Below, in pieces: positions 26,135 through 35,024 of a stretch of DNA of 64,000 bases (positions are counted from its first letter, which is position 1; each line of letters begins with the position of its first letter). Under the pieces are notes generated by a model that was not told the origin of the DNA, did not search any database, and saw only the letters and a list, made by a program, of their open reading frames with translations. The translations under genes and the position numbers were made by a program. The stretch comes from Actinomycetes bacterium (GTDB lineage: Bacteria; Actinomycetota; Acidimicrobiia; Acidimicrobiales; Acidimicrobiaceae): NCBI GenBank assembly GCA_021841935.1, contig JAKCDL010000004.1, positions 62,001 to 126,000 on the forward strand, in the 5' to 3' direction.

Positions 26135-26890
26135 ATGAACAATTCAAGAGTTAGTTCCAAGCAAAATAAAGGTCCGGCAAATTATAGGGCTAGAAGAATA
26201 CTCCTTGCATTGGTCTTGGTGATCCTTGTAGCTGGAACAACGACTGCGTGGCAGTTACTATCAAAACACCAGCAAGCAAGCATCAAATCGACTAACGCAA
26301 ACACAGAAAGGATCGCATCTTCTCCTTCGACCACTGAGGCCGCAACCACCACAACAATCGATCCAGGTCTTCTACCTCAAACTAACGCTGAACCAAAGAT
26401 CTCTGGATCAGCGATCGATAAGTTGATGAAGAATCTCTTCTATGGGATTACTCAAGATTCGATCGCCACTGCCCTATCTTCATTCTTTACCCTTGACTCC
26501 TACTTGTCGGTAAAGAGTCTCAAGGACGACGCCTACGACTACGCCGCACGCCTAATCTTCCACTACACCCTCGATATCGAAGCAGCACACAACTACATAG
26601 CCTCACAGGGAGCAGCGACGTACGTTGGTTTTTACATCCCCAAAGCCAACGTTCACTACGTCCAGCCCAACACCTGTTACAACCGCCTTGGCTACTGGAT
26701 GGCGCCAGACGCAAGGATCCTCTATAGCGTCGGCGGAGTTAAATATTCGATCGGTGTAGCCTCTCTCATCTCCTGGAGAGGCCTCTGGTACGTAGTTCAC
26801 CTTGGAGCCATAAACCGCACCAATGACGTTGGTATCGTATACTCGCCGGCACTTGGCATCGGACCGCCCGGTCCTACCGGCGGCTGCTAA
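26135..26890 (+). CDS. Unknown membrane-anchored extracytoplasmic protein
   Basis: A 251-residue protein not recognised. A basic N-terminus is followed by one helix (ILLALVLVILVAGTTTAWQLL, about 23-43), then a Ser/Thr-rich linker with TTEAATTTTID, and an outside domain of about 165 residues rich in Tyr and small residues. Two Cys occur, one in NTCYNRLGYW near 190 and one as the final residue. The pattern LFYGITQDSIATALSSFFTLDSYLSVKSLKDDAYDY suggests a helical first half and the rest a beta domain. There is no lipobox. No strong ribosome-binding site is seen before the ATG. The gene stands alone behind a long palindrome. Confidence 0.65.
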   Translation: MNNSRVSSKQNKGPANYRARRILLALVLVILVAGTTTAWQLLSKHQQASIKSTNANTERIASSPSTTEAATTTTIDPGLLPQTNAEPKISGSAIDKLMKNLFYGITQDSIATALSSFFTLDSYLSVKSLKDDAYDYAARLIFHYTLDIEAAHNYIASQGAATYVGFYIPKANVHYVQPNTCYNRLGYWMAPDARILYSVGGVKYSIGVASLISWRGLWYVVHLGAINRTNDVGIVYSPALGIGPPGPTGGC

Positions 26891-26942
26891 GTTTTCCTAA
26901 GAGTCGCCACAGACTGCCTCCAAGAAGGATCTGCGCCACTTA

Positions 26943-27665
26943 CTACGAAATGCCTGCTCCGACCTCAACTTCTCGCCCAGCTAAGCGCCACTGAGTAAAG
27001 CCATCAGAGAGGCGAACCGCCGCAAGATGATGGCTCTTTAGGACCTCCAATGCGCTTATCGCAAAGGAACAGTAAGGCCCCCTGCAGTAGACGACGACTT
27101 GTACCTCTTCGCTTGTTCCAATTCGTTCCATCGAGTTGCCATCAATGCGAGCCACCGTGGCAACGATCGCTTCGACCTCCTCTGAAAGCTGCTCCAGCGG
27201 TATCGAGATTGCTCCAGGTATATGACCAGAGAGATACTCTTCTGGTGGTCTAACGTCGAGGATTACGAATTTGCCACTGCCAATTTCTTTGGCCAACTCC
27301 CCTTGACTTAGAGTTATGTCTTCGACTCTGCCTAAATATCTCTCGAGAGCTGGTTGGATACGTTCATTGTGGCTCTTAGCCATGGTGCGAAAGCTCTCAA
27401 GAAAGGAGATGACGTCTGGTCCCGAGAGGCTGTAGAAGATGTGGGTTCCCTCACGACGTGTGGCAACAAGTCCACAACGTCGCATTATCTGAAGGTGTGC
27501 AGATGTTGTCGTTATTGAGGTGCCAATTCGCTCCGAGAGTACCTCAACGCTTCGTTCGCCTTGGGAGAGGACGTCGAGAATCTCAATCCTCTTACCATTT
27601 GAAAGAGCCTTGCCAACTTCAGCGAAGGCTACATACAACTCTTCTTTTGTGCGCAAATCACCCAT
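26943..27665 (-). CDS. ArsR-type regulator fused to a rhodanese domain
   Basis: A 240-residue fusion. Residues 10-90 are an ArsR winged helix (LSNGKRIEILDVLSQGERSVEVLSERIG, then TTSAHLQIMRRCGLV). Residues 120-240 are a rhodanese domain with VILDVRPPEEYLSGHIPGAISIP and the active-site loop CRGPYC at 194-199. Such fusions are thought to sense reactive sulfur through persulfidation of the rhodanese Cys. The start at 27665 (MGDLRTK) is preferred; an ATG at 27692 would run through the dyad in the promoter. Divergent from an MFS gene, which is the probable regulated target. Confidence 0.88.
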   Translation of the reverse strand: MGDLRTKEELYVAFAEVGKALSNGKRIEILDVLSQGERSVEVLSERIGTSITTTSAHLQIMRRCGLVATRREGTHIFYSLSGPDVISFLESFRTMAKSHNERIQPALERYLGRVEDITLSQGELAKEIGSGKFVILDVRPPEEYLSGHIPGAISIPLEQLSEEVEAIVATVARIDGNSMERIGTSEEVQVVVYCRGPYCSFAISALEVLKSHHLAAVRLSDGFTQWRLAGREVEVGAGIS

Positions 27666-27674
27666 ACAACGAGT

Positions 27675-27698
27675 ATATTCTATAATTATCAAGAATAT
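27675..27698. promoter_or_regulatory. Inverted repeat between the ArsR-rhodanese and MFS genes
   Basis: ATATTCT (27675-27681) and AGAATAT (27692-27698) flank ten bases and overlap a TATAAT-like box. The site begins ten bases before the regulator start, a typical place for autorepression by an ArsR-family protein. Confidence 0.5.
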
Positions 27699-27780
27699 TA
27701 GAATAAACCTTAATTCGTCTCATGGTTCACGAATTAAGTGGCCCGGTTTCACAGCACAACAGATAGAGAGCTCAAAAAAG

Positions 27781-29103
27781 ATGACGACGAACGGCCGTAG
27801 TGCGACGACAGCAAATTTGGCGGTGGCAAAGCAGGGGCTGAGAGAGATTGAGCTTGGTCTTAGAGCAAATCTCCGCCAATTTATCATTTTGGCGGCCGTC
27901 AACCTAACAGTCGGTGGCCTTGTTGGCCTCGAGCGCACTACGACTCCACTAGTAGGAAAGGACGTATTTCACCTCTCGAGTTCACTTTCGATCTTCTCGT
28001 TCATAGTTGCATTCGGTGCAACTAAGGCGATCACTGACCTTTTTACGGGGCCACTAACCGCTAGATACAGCAAGCGTTCAATCCTGTTAGTCGGGTGGCT
28101 CATAGGTGCACCCGTACCGCTTGTACTTGCATACTCAACTCACTGGTGGATGATTATTCTCGCTAATGTAGCCCTCGGCCTCAACCAAGGTTTGACTTGG
28201 TCCATGACCGTAAATATGAAGATTGATCTCGTGGGACCAAGGCAGAGGGGATTGGCTACTGGTATCAACGAAGCCGCGGGCTATGGCGCCGTAGGTCTAA
28301 CTGCACTCATTACCGGTTATCTTGCCAGCCGTTATGGCTTACGCCCAATCCCTGAAATTATCGGCGTAGCCTTTGTGGTCCTTGGATTCATCTTAAGTCT
28401 CACAGTCAAAGACACAGCAGATCACGTCGCTCAAGAGAGTAGCCGAAGCGCCGTTGGCTTCGCTCCAAACTTCAACGGGAGCCAAGGGGTAAGTGAGCAC
28501 CATTCTTTTAGAGATATATTCTGGGAGACGACCTGGAGGAGCAAGGGGCTTCGTGGAGCGAGTCAAGCTGGCTTTGTTAGCAATCTAAACGACGCCGTCA
28601 CGTGGGGAGTATTTCCCCTTCTCTTTACTAACCACGGTTTAGGTCTATTCGCAATCGGTCTGATAAAAGGGCTCTACCCCTTGCTTTGGGGATTGGGACA
28701 GATTCCAACGGGGCTCGTCTCTGACAAAATTGGACGCAAACCATTGATAACCATTGGGATGGCCATTCAATCAGTTGCCCTTTTTCTAGCAATTATCCTT
28801 CTCAAGTGGCCACTACTAGCCGGAATCGTATCATCATTACTTTTAGGGATCGGTACCGCAATGGTATATCCGACCCTCATAGCGGCGGTCTCTGACGTCG
28901 TCGCTCCATCGAATAGAAGCAAATCGCTGGGGGTATATCGATTTTGGCGCGACCTCGGCTATGCAGTGGGTGCGATAACTGCGGGCCTGATATCAACCTT
29001 TGCTGGTCTAAATGTTTCGATTTTGATAGCTGCGGCCATCACCGGCCTCTCGTCACTGATGGCACTGAGGTGGCTACCAACGCCTAGTCGAAACTCTCTG
29101 TAG
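27781..29103 (+). CDS. MFS transporter next to the ArsR-rhodanese regulator
   Basis: A 440-residue permease with about twelve helices. The motif-A-like loops read GPLTARYSKRSILLVGW and SDKIGRKPLITIGMAIQ, and the segment GLNQGLTWSMTVNMKIDLVGPRQRGLATGINEAAGYGAVG resembles MFS exporters. The ATG at 27781 is used because the upstream extension of the frame overlaps the divergent regulator and its promoter. If the regulator senses sulfane sulfur or sulfite-type compounds, this pump may move such a compound, but that rests only on gene position. Its 3' end overlaps the convergent TfoX-N gene by 20 bp. Confidence 0.85.
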   Translation: MTTNGRSATTANLAVAKQGLREIELGLRANLRQFIILAAVNLTVGGLVGLERTTTPLVGKDVFHLSSSLSIFSFIVAFGATKAITDLFTGPLTARYSKRSILLVGWLIGAPVPLVLAYSTHWWMIILANVALGLNQGLTWSMTVNMKIDLVGPRQRGLATGINEAAGYGAVGLTALITGYLASRYGLRPIPEIIGVAFVVLGFILSLTVKDTADHVAQESSRSAVGFAPNFNGSQGVSEHHSFRDIFWETTWRSKGLRGASQAGFVSNLNDAVTWGVFPLLFTNHGLGLFAIGLIKGLYPLLWGLGQIPTGLVSDKIGRKPLITIGMAIQSVALFLAIILLKWPLLAGIVSSLLLGIGTAMVYPTLIAAVSDVVAPSNRSKSLGVYRFWRDLGYAVGAITAGLISTFAGLNVSILIAAAITGLSSLMALRWLPTPSRNSL

Positions 29104-29524
29104 CGTTTCTACTTCTCTTTTTAGGAGCTGTCCTACCCTTCTTGGTGGCCCTTTCGGCCTCTTCAGTCGCACTTCGAAGAGCAAAGAGGAGGCCTCTCTC
29201 AATCCAATCTCGAAGTACTTCATCTCTTTCAAGGGCGACTTGATCGACAAAGACCCACCCCCTTGCAATGCGACCATTCATAGTCATTGGTGTGACATGC
29301 TCCAGCTCGATCAACTGATAGGTCTCCTCGTGTTCAACCCTTACAATCAATTGACCACCGCTGCTCACACCAACGGCCATCTTTCCCTCCACCAAAAATC
29401 CGACTCCACCAAACATCTTCTTCTCAACAAATGGAGCCATCTCAACTAAAATTTCGCGGATGCGCTCCGCAAAGGAGCTGTCGATCAATTCAACACCTTC
29501 CCAATTCAATAATTGTCGTCTCAT
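29084..29524 (-). CDS. TfoX N-terminal domain protein
   Basis: A 146-residue protein starting at MRRQLLNWEGVEL (29524); the frame is open back to 29575. It carries the TfoX-N signature KKMFGGVGFLVEGKMAVGVSSGGQLIVRV, then WVFVDQ, and a lysine/arginine-rich tail (KKGRTAPKKRSR). Proteins with only this domain are common in actinobacteria, and their role is unknown; the link to competence seen for full TfoX does not extend to them. Convergent with, and overlapping by 20 bp, the MFS gene. Confidence 0.82.
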   Translation of the reverse strand: MRRQLLNWEGVELIDSSFAERIREILVEMAPFVEKKMFGGVGFLVEGKMAVGVSSGGQLIVRVEHEETYQLIELEHVTPMTMNGRIARGWVFVDQVALERDEVLRDWIERGLLFALRSATEEAERATKKGRTAPKKRSRNATESFD

Positions 29525-29646
29525 CAAGAATTTAGAGATCCCAACACGCCAAATCCACACGACGATAGCTATCACCGTGGTATCGCTATTTGAACCTCAT
29601 TCTCCCACACACGGCCCATATCTCAAATAAGTGGTAATTTTTATGT

Positions 29647-30570
29647 GTGATAGAAGAACGATTAATAAACTTTGAAATTGGCAATCGGTACGGATACGAC
29701 TTTGGAGTTGCGAAGACGTGGTGCAAGATCTTCGGAAGCGAGTTCCTTGGCTCGACGAAGACGCCCCTGGTAGTCTTGCACGGAGGACCTGGAGCAACCC
29801 ACAGCTACTGTCTTCCGATAGCAGATCTAGCCCAGGATGAACGATCTGTAATCTTCTACGATCAGATAGGTAATGGCAAGTCAAGCCACTACCCCGACGC
29901 GCCAACGAAATTTTGGGAACCGACGATCTTCGTAGAAGAACTCCAAAACCTCGTAACCTCTCTGGGAATCGCCAACAACCACTCAATTCTTGGTCAATCT
30001 TGGGGTGGATTTCTAGCCCAAGAGTATGCACTCACCCAACCCCAGGGGCTCAATAGTCTGGTCCTATCAAATACCGCCGCCTCCTTTCCGAACTTCCTCA
30101 AGGCGGCCAACGAGTGGCGAGCCCAGCTTCCGGAGGAGGTGGAGGCTACACTTCGAAGGTGCGAAGCCGATGGCACTACAGATAGCAAGGAGTACCTCGA
30201 CGCCTGCGACGTCTTCTATAAGCGACACGTCTGCCGCCTAGAAGAGTGGCCGGAAGAGATTACCTCAAGCTTTGCAGAGATTGAAAAGGACCCAACTGTG
30301 TATCACACAATGAATGGCCCGTCGGAGTTTCATGTAATCGGGACCCTCAAAGATTGGACCTCACTAGATCGACTGCATGAGATCGAGTCGCCTACCCTAA
30401 TCGTCTGCGGGCGACACGATGAAGCAGCACCGTGGCTGTCAGATGAGATAGCCAGTGGGATCATAAACGCAGCGGTACGCATCTTCGAAAACTCTTCGCA
30501 TATGCCCTTTCACGAAGAGCGCGAGAGGTACATGGAGATCGTTGGAGCATTCCTAAACTCCAACGACTAA
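29647..30570 (+). CDS. Proline-iminopeptidase-like alpha/beta hydrolase (S33)
   Basis: A 307-residue peptidase of family S33. The oxyanion motif HGGPG is at 45-49, the nucleophile Ser118 in GQSWGG, the Asp in CGRHDEAAP and the His in NSSHMPFHEER, so the triad is complete. The YDQIGNGKSS segment is typical of proline iminopeptidases and tricorn-interacting factor F1-like enzymes. GTG start at 29647. No signal peptide, so cytosolic removal of N-terminal Pro (or similar residues) from peptides is likely. Confidence 0.88.
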   Translation: MIEERLINFEIGNRYGYDFGVAKTWCKIFGSEFLGSTKTPLVVLHGGPGATHSYCLPIADLAQDERSVIFYDQIGNGKSSHYPDAPTKFWEPTIFVEELQNLVTSLGIANNHSILGQSWGGFLAQEYALTQPQGLNSLVLSNTAASFPNFLKAANEWRAQLPEEVEATLRRCEADGTTDSKEYLDACDVFYKRHVCRLEEWPEEITSSFAEIEKDPTVYHTMNGPSEFHVIGTLKDWTSLDRLHEIESPTLIVCGRHDEAAPWLSDEIASGIINAAVRIFENSSHMPFHEERERYMEIVGAFLNSND

Positions 30571-30729
30571 AGGTTGAGTCGCCAAAGGTATAGGCCAGAT
30601 ACTCCTTTCAGGTACGAACGAGAAGCTAAAAAGTCGATCGACGATATCGGATTTGGTATTCGTTATTTCAACCTTTGCAGCTAGAAGAAGATCCAAACCA
30701 CGTTATTCTCATCAATGCAGGAGGAGCAT

Positions 30730-31176
30730 ATGACAAGCCGACTAGATGTAACCGAGAAGATACTCGAAAAGAAGATCCTTAGAAGTCTCAAGTGGTCAGA
30801 TATCGCCGCTGAAGTAGGCCTGTCAAAGGAGTGGGTAACCGCAGGATGCCTAGGTCAAATGACATTTGATCAAAGGGTTGCGCAGCAGATCGGCGAGATC
30901 TTCGATCTCACCGACTATGAGATATCTCTCCTTCAAGTACCTCCATATCGAGGTTCGCTACCGACCCAGATCCCGTCTGACCCCGTAATCTATCGACTTT
31001 ATGAAATAGTCTCGGTATATGGAACAACTATCAAAGAGTTGATTCACGAAGAGTTCGGCGATGGGATAATGAGTGCTATCGACTTTGAGATGGACATAAC
31101 TAGAGAGCCTGATCCTAAAGGGGACCGAGTCAAGATCGAGATGAGCGGCAAGTATCTTGCCTACCGTACCTACTAA
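30730..31176 (+). CDS. cynS: Cyanate hydratase (cyanase)
   Basis: A 148-residue enzyme that converts cyanate and bicarbonate to ammonia and CO2. The catalytic Arg89, Glu92 and Ser115 are all in place (YRLYE and GIMSAIDF), exactly seven positions before their E. coli counterparts Arg96, Glu99 and Ser122. The N-terminal helix bundle resembles a helix-turn-helix, as usual. The start at 30730 is chosen over the ATG at 30715 because AGGAGGAG lies just before it. No cynT carbonic anhydrase, cynX or cynR gene is adjacent. Confidence 0.96.
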   Translation: MTSRLDVTEKILEKKILRSLKWSDIAAEVGLSKEWVTAGCLGQMTFDQRVAQQIGEIFDLTDYEISLLQVPPYRGSLPTQIPSDPVIYRLYEIVSVYGTTIKELIHEEFGDGIMSAIDFEMDITREPDPKGDRVKIEMSGKYLAYRTY

Positions 31177-31369
31177 AGACTCATTCAATCACGATCATTC
31201 AAGCAACATCGTTCGATGTAAGAGCGAAGCGACGTACTCTGTGACGCCAGGTGGAGATATATCTGAAAGATACATCTCCACTCGTACAGCGCGGCGATAC
31301 AGTCGCAGCACCACATCACGATTGCAGTGCGATAGTCAAACAACTTGGACATAACGAAGCTATACAAAT

Positions 31370-31404
31370 ATAGAAGGGGCGGATAAATCCGCCCCTTCTC
31401 TAGC
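31370..31404. terminator. Bidirectional hairpin between convergent genes
   Basis: TAGAAGGGGCGGAT and ATCCGCCCCTTCTA form a perfect stem with a two-base centre, midway between the cyanase gene and the convergent membrane-protein gene. T tracts are short on both sides, so termination strength is uncertain. Confidence 0.6.
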
Positions 31405-31427
31405 TCTAGTATCAAATCTGGTACCGA

Positions 31428-32015
31428 CTAGACGGCCAATGCGCCTGCGCCTATCTTGGCATCGTCGGCCACCTTGCGAGAGTGAACGAATCCGAAGGCT
31501 ACTAGCACCGCTAGGACCGCCGCTAGGACGAAGGCTGCAATTGCTGCGTAAGTCGCTATCTCTCCGAAGACCGAGAAGGCATAGGCTTCGAGGAGTAGTC
31601 CCCTAAGGGTAGTACCCTTGAAGGAGGTGTTCACCAACGCCGCCAAGGAGGCGTTCTTGGGATCGGCCATCGAAGCCGCAGAGATCTTAGAGTAGACCCC
31701 GCCATATGGCATCTCGGAGAGGTGCACCGCAATGAAGTTGTTGGCGTAGACCTCAGCCTGTGCGCCCGTGAGGAGCTGTTGACCCGCATATTGAGAGACC
31801 GAAGGGATCATGCTCGGAGTCACCTCGGTGCCAGCCTTAGCATTGGCAAAGGCAGATGCTGGCGGAAAGAATATCTTTTGGGCAGCTAGCTGGTCGTGAA
31901 CGCTACTATTTGCAAATGAAGAGCCCCACGTAAGGAGCGATCCAGCCACTAGGAGAACTACGACAACTACTAGACCTATCCAACTCACCAATTTATCAAA
32001 AGCACGCCGCTTCAT
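31428..32015 (-). CDS. Conserved actinobacterial two-helix membrane protein
   Basis: A 195-residue protein with a helix at each end (about 11-30 and 150-177). The outside domain contains NSSVHDQLAAQKIFFPPASAF, TPSMIPSVSQYAGQQLLTGAQAE and FIAVHLSEMPYGGVY. The same pattern occurs in many actinobacterial proteins that databases often mislabel 'aromatic ring-opening dioxygenase LigA'; nothing here resembles a dioxygenase. Function unknown. The gene is monocistronic, preceded by a long AT-rich region. Confidence 0.75.
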   Translation of the reverse strand: MKRRAFDKLVSWIGLVVVVVLLVAGSLLTWGSSFANSSVHDQLAAQKIFFPPASAFANAKAGTEVTPSMIPSVSQYAGQQLLTGAQAEVYANNFIAVHLSEMPYGGVYSKISAASMADPKNASLAALVNTSFKGTTLRGLLLEAYAFSVFGEIATYAAIAAFVLAAVLAVLVAFGFVHSRKVADDAKIGAGALAV

Positions 32016-32480
32016 ATTTCCTCCATTCGTCCCGAACCGAAACTTAATCCTTAATATACGTCCGAATCAAAAAGATATAAGAGGGTAAAAAGTCCCTATA
32101 GTATTTGTTATTACTTTTATATCGATTCGCAAAGTTATCAAAAGTCTTACTTAATAAGTCTCTGAAATGGCGTTTCATAACTTTAAAAATTTAGTTGCAT
32201 AATACAACTTTATGAAATATGACACATTATAATCTATGAAAAAATTGAATTATATGACATCTATTTCTAGAAATATCAGCGCCGTCTTCCTTGGATTGAC
32301 ACCTTGAAGACTTATTCATCTATCGCCACGCCAAGAGTTGTCCTCCACTAAATACAGTCGACTCAATGACGATGAGGTAGCTGTATATTTCCACTATCAC
32401 TTCCCGACGGGGTCACGAAGAGAGGCCGCAGACGGTAGCATCGTCCATACGAATGGCCCACGTGGGGACGGGGAGATACT
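32016..32480. other. AT-rich intergenic region
   Basis: 465 bp between divergent genes, with several A/T runs and TATAAT-like boxes near 32210-32240 that could be promoters in both directions. No gene or clear RNA structure seen. Confidence 0.4.
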
Positions 32481-33344
32481 TTGATCAATTTGGATACCGA
32501 GGAGTCCTTCGTCGTACAAGGAACAGCTCTTGATACACTTCTGAACCTCGAAGACAAAGTCGTAGACCTTATCTATATCGACCCACCCTTCAACACCGGA
32601 ATTACCCAAACAAAATTGACCACCAAGAGCCGAAGGGTCGATGAAGGAGAGGGGCTCAGCGGATTCGGTGGAGCTAACTATGTCAGGGAGACTCTTGACT
32701 CGATTGGCTACGACGACTCCCACGAAGACTTTATAGGGACCTTTCTACGCCCGGTTTTAGAGGAGGCACACGCCAAGTTGAAGGACCACGGAGCCCTCTA
32801 TCTTCACCTCGACTACCGTGAAGTTCACTACGCCAAGGTCCTCCTCGACTCCATCTTTGGTCGCGATAACTTCTTGAACGAGATCATCTGGGCCTATGAC
32901 TACGGAGGCAAGGCCAAAACTAGGTGGCCTGCCAAGCACGACAACATCCTCTTCTATGTAAAAGATAGAAAGAACTACAAATTCAACAGTGACGCGATAG
33001 ACAGAGAGCCCTATATGGCTCCCGGGCTCGTAACAAAGGAAAAGCAAGAGAGAGGAAAACTACCAACCGATGTTTGGTGGCACACTATCGTAAGTCCTAC
33101 CGGCCATGAGAAGAGTGGATACCCCAATCAGAAACCTCTGGGCATACTTCGTCGCATCATAAGAGCATCGAGCGACAACGGAGATCTAGTTGCCGACTTC
33201 TTTAGTGGCTCCGGCACAACGGCAGTGGCAGCTAGCGAACTGAGCAGAAGATTTATCGTAAGCGACGTAAATCAACAGGCGATTGAAACTACCTCGAGCC
33301 GCCTTGACTCTGTCGGTGCAAAGTACAACTCCATTACCTTGTAG
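32481..33344 (+). CDS. Solitary site-specific DNA methyltransferase (beta-type, DPPF)
   Basis: A 287-residue amino-methyltransferase. The catalytic motif IV, DPPF, is at 34-37 in VDLIYIDPPFNTG, and the SAM motif FFSGSGTTA near 238-246 in the C-terminal half, an order typical of the beta class that makes N6-methyladenine or N4-methylcytosine. TTG 32481 is the start: GGGGAG is six bases upstream, and no other initiator exists between it and the upstream stop at 32373. There is no restriction gene or specificity subunit beside it, so an orphan regulatory or protective enzyme is likely. It ends six bases before the convergent lipoprotein gene. Confidence 0.9.
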   Translation: MINLDTEESFVVQGTALDTLLNLEDKVVDLIYIDPPFNTGITQTKLTTKSRRVDEGEGLSGFGGANYVRETLDSIGYDDSHEDFIGTFLRPVLEEAHAKLKDHGALYLHLDYREVHYAKVLLDSIFGRDNFLNEIIWAYDYGGKAKTRWPAKHDNILFYVKDRKNYKFNSDAIDREPYMAPGLVTKEKQERGKLPTDVWWHTIVSPTGHEKSGYPNQKPLGILRRIIRASSDNGDLVADFFSGSGTTAVAASELSRRFIVSDVNQQAIETTSSRLDSVGAKYNSITL

Positions 33345-33350
33345 AGTACC

Positions 33351-34934
33351 TCAATTTGCAGGCGTCAAAAATGTCGATGCGTTGAAGGTGCCGCCAGTAA
33401 CGATTGGAAGAATCACACTTAGAGCCGTCGTACCAACTTGATGGTCGAACCATACCGGTTGCGGGACCTGAAAGAGTGGTAGCTCAACCATATTTAGCCA
33501 AATCTGGCTATCTACGGCGTTGTAGAGCTTCGAGGCATCGATTGGATACACCTGGTTTGAGGCTTGATCTATCTGACTTGACGTCAAAGCTCCAAAGGTA
33601 GAGGGGTCTGCGCCGTTGAGTTGGTGCTCGATAACATTGAGACGATCCGATGGCTCGGGTGTCGCCGGGATATCCCAAATAACAGCGGTGTATTGTCCGC
33701 TATCTATAAGAGCCTGGGGCGACGACGTTGACGAGTAAGGGTGCAGTTGAACGGAAAAACCAAAGTAACTCCATATCTTGTCGATCAATTGCGCGCTCCT
33801 AGTGTCAACCGGTGAACTCGCATCATAGGCAAGGGAGATTTGTACTGGGCCAGTCGGCGAGGTGAGATACCCCAACTGATCGTATGTCATTCCAGCTAAC
33901 ACAAAGGATCGAATGGCCTTGGCGAAGTCGCCTACCAAAAAGAACCCCTGGTGATCTTCGTATCCTTGTTCGGAGTTGGTATACAGGTTGTTGCCCGGAG
34001 GGGGCGAGGGGTAGTTGGCAAGGGGAGTTTTCCCAAAGATATTTGACCAAAGGACACTTCGATCGATCGAGTAGGCAAGGCCATTTCGAAGTGCAAGAGA
34101 TGTATTCGTCGTGTTGAAGATCAACGAGGTGACCGATGAGCCTTGGATAAACCCAGATGTAGCTGCGTTAGCCGGTGCAAAGGAGCCGGGCTGGCCGATC
34201 GTGGCGTGCAAAGAGGCGGCCGTAGCAGTTCCATCGCTAAATGTGATCGACGAGAAGTTCGAAGGCTTGCTCGACGCAAGGACAATGTTATGGGTGGTAT
34301 AGGACTTGATGAGGTAGTTAGTGATCGATGGAAGAGCCGTCACGCCAAAGGATAGGCCTGCAATGAATCCCTGCAGGTGCATGTATCGCGCAGGGTAGAT
34401 AGTAGAGAAAAGACTTCGCCAATCGGTCATCGGATGTTTGAAGGTAACCGTTACTTCGCTTCCATCGCTATTTGAGACTAAAGATGAGATGTCTGAATAT
34501 CCGGAGGTATCTACGAGCTCAGAGGCGTATGGAAGCACCTTCCCCTCCAGGCCGTTATCGAGCGCCTCCCAAGTGTAGATGAAGTCAAGAGCCGATAGCG
34601 GGTGACCATCACTCCAAATTGCCTTTTGATTTATCTTGTAGACGACGACTTGGGGATTGACCGAAATCGTCTCAGCGCTCAGCACATAACGAGTGTCGAG
34701 AACGAAGTTCGAATTCGAATCAACGTAGAAGGCCCGTGGTAGCAGAAGTGAATCAATGAGTCGAGTGACAGATCTGTCGCCAACGCTAACCATTGGGTTC
34801 AATGTAGCTGGAATCGAAGGGACCGAGATATCGAGTGATCCATAGTAGGCAGGTGGAGCCGTAGATGATCCTCCACATGCACCAAGTAGCATGGCCGCTA
34901 CAACAAAGAGAGAGATGTACCTAATTAAACGCAG
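33351..34934 (-). CDS. ABC-type family-5 substrate-binding lipoprotein (probable CTG start)
   Basis: A 527-residue extracytoplasmic binding protein of the OppA/DppA family: VSVGDRSVTRLIDSLLLPRAF near the N-terminus, KAIWSDGHPLSALDFIYTWEAL, then the C-terminal DIPATPEPSDRLNVIEHQ segment. The first ATG (34892) leaves only MLLGAC before the lipobox Cys, too short for secretion. Extending to CTG 34934 gives MRLIRYISLFVVAAMLLGAC, a proper lipoprotein signal, with GGGAG seven bases upstream. The lipid-modified Cys would be residue 20. No permease or ATPase genes are near, so its transporter lies elsewhere or it acts alone. Ligand unknown, peptides most often. Confidence 0.88.
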   Translation of the reverse strand: MRLIRYISLFVVAAMLLGACGGSSTAPPAYYGSLDISVPSIPATLNPMVSVGDRSVTRLIDSLLLPRAFYVDSNSNFVLDTRYVLSAETISVNPQVVVYKINQKAIWSDGHPLSALDFIYTWEALDNGLEGKVLPYASELVDTSGYSDISSLVSNSDGSEVTVTFKHPMTDWRSLFSTIYPARYMHLQGFIAGLSFGVTALPSITNYLIKSYTTHNIVLASSKPSNFSSITFSDGTATAASLHATIGQPGSFAPANAATSGFIQGSSVTSLIFNTTNTSLALRNGLAYSIDRSVLWSNIFGKTPLANYPSPPPGNNLYTNSEQGYEDHQGFFLVGDFAKAIRSFVLAGMTYDQLGYLTSPTGPVQISLAYDASSPVDTRSAQLIDKIWSYFGFSVQLHPYSSTSSPQALIDSGQYTAVIWDIPATPEPSDRLNVIEHQLNGADPSTFGALTSSQIDQASNQVYPIDASKLYNAVDSQIWLNMVELPLFQVPQPVWFDHQVGTTALSVILPIVTGGTFNASTFLTPAN

Positions 34935-35024
34935 CGCTTAACTCCCAGAGAAGAGGCCATAAGTAACAGAGTGCCTTTGGTCTGAAGGCGAGTTAGGTTA
35001 CGGCCAAAGTTGCTACTCCACCGA

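Noticed and set aside
31185-31415. 76-residue minus-strand frame after cyanase
   Set aside because: It contains the bidirectional hairpin at 31370-31404 and has no start signal.
32397-32723. 108-residue minus-strand frame
   Set aside because: Antisense to the DNA methyltransferase start, which has clear motifs and a ribosome-binding site.
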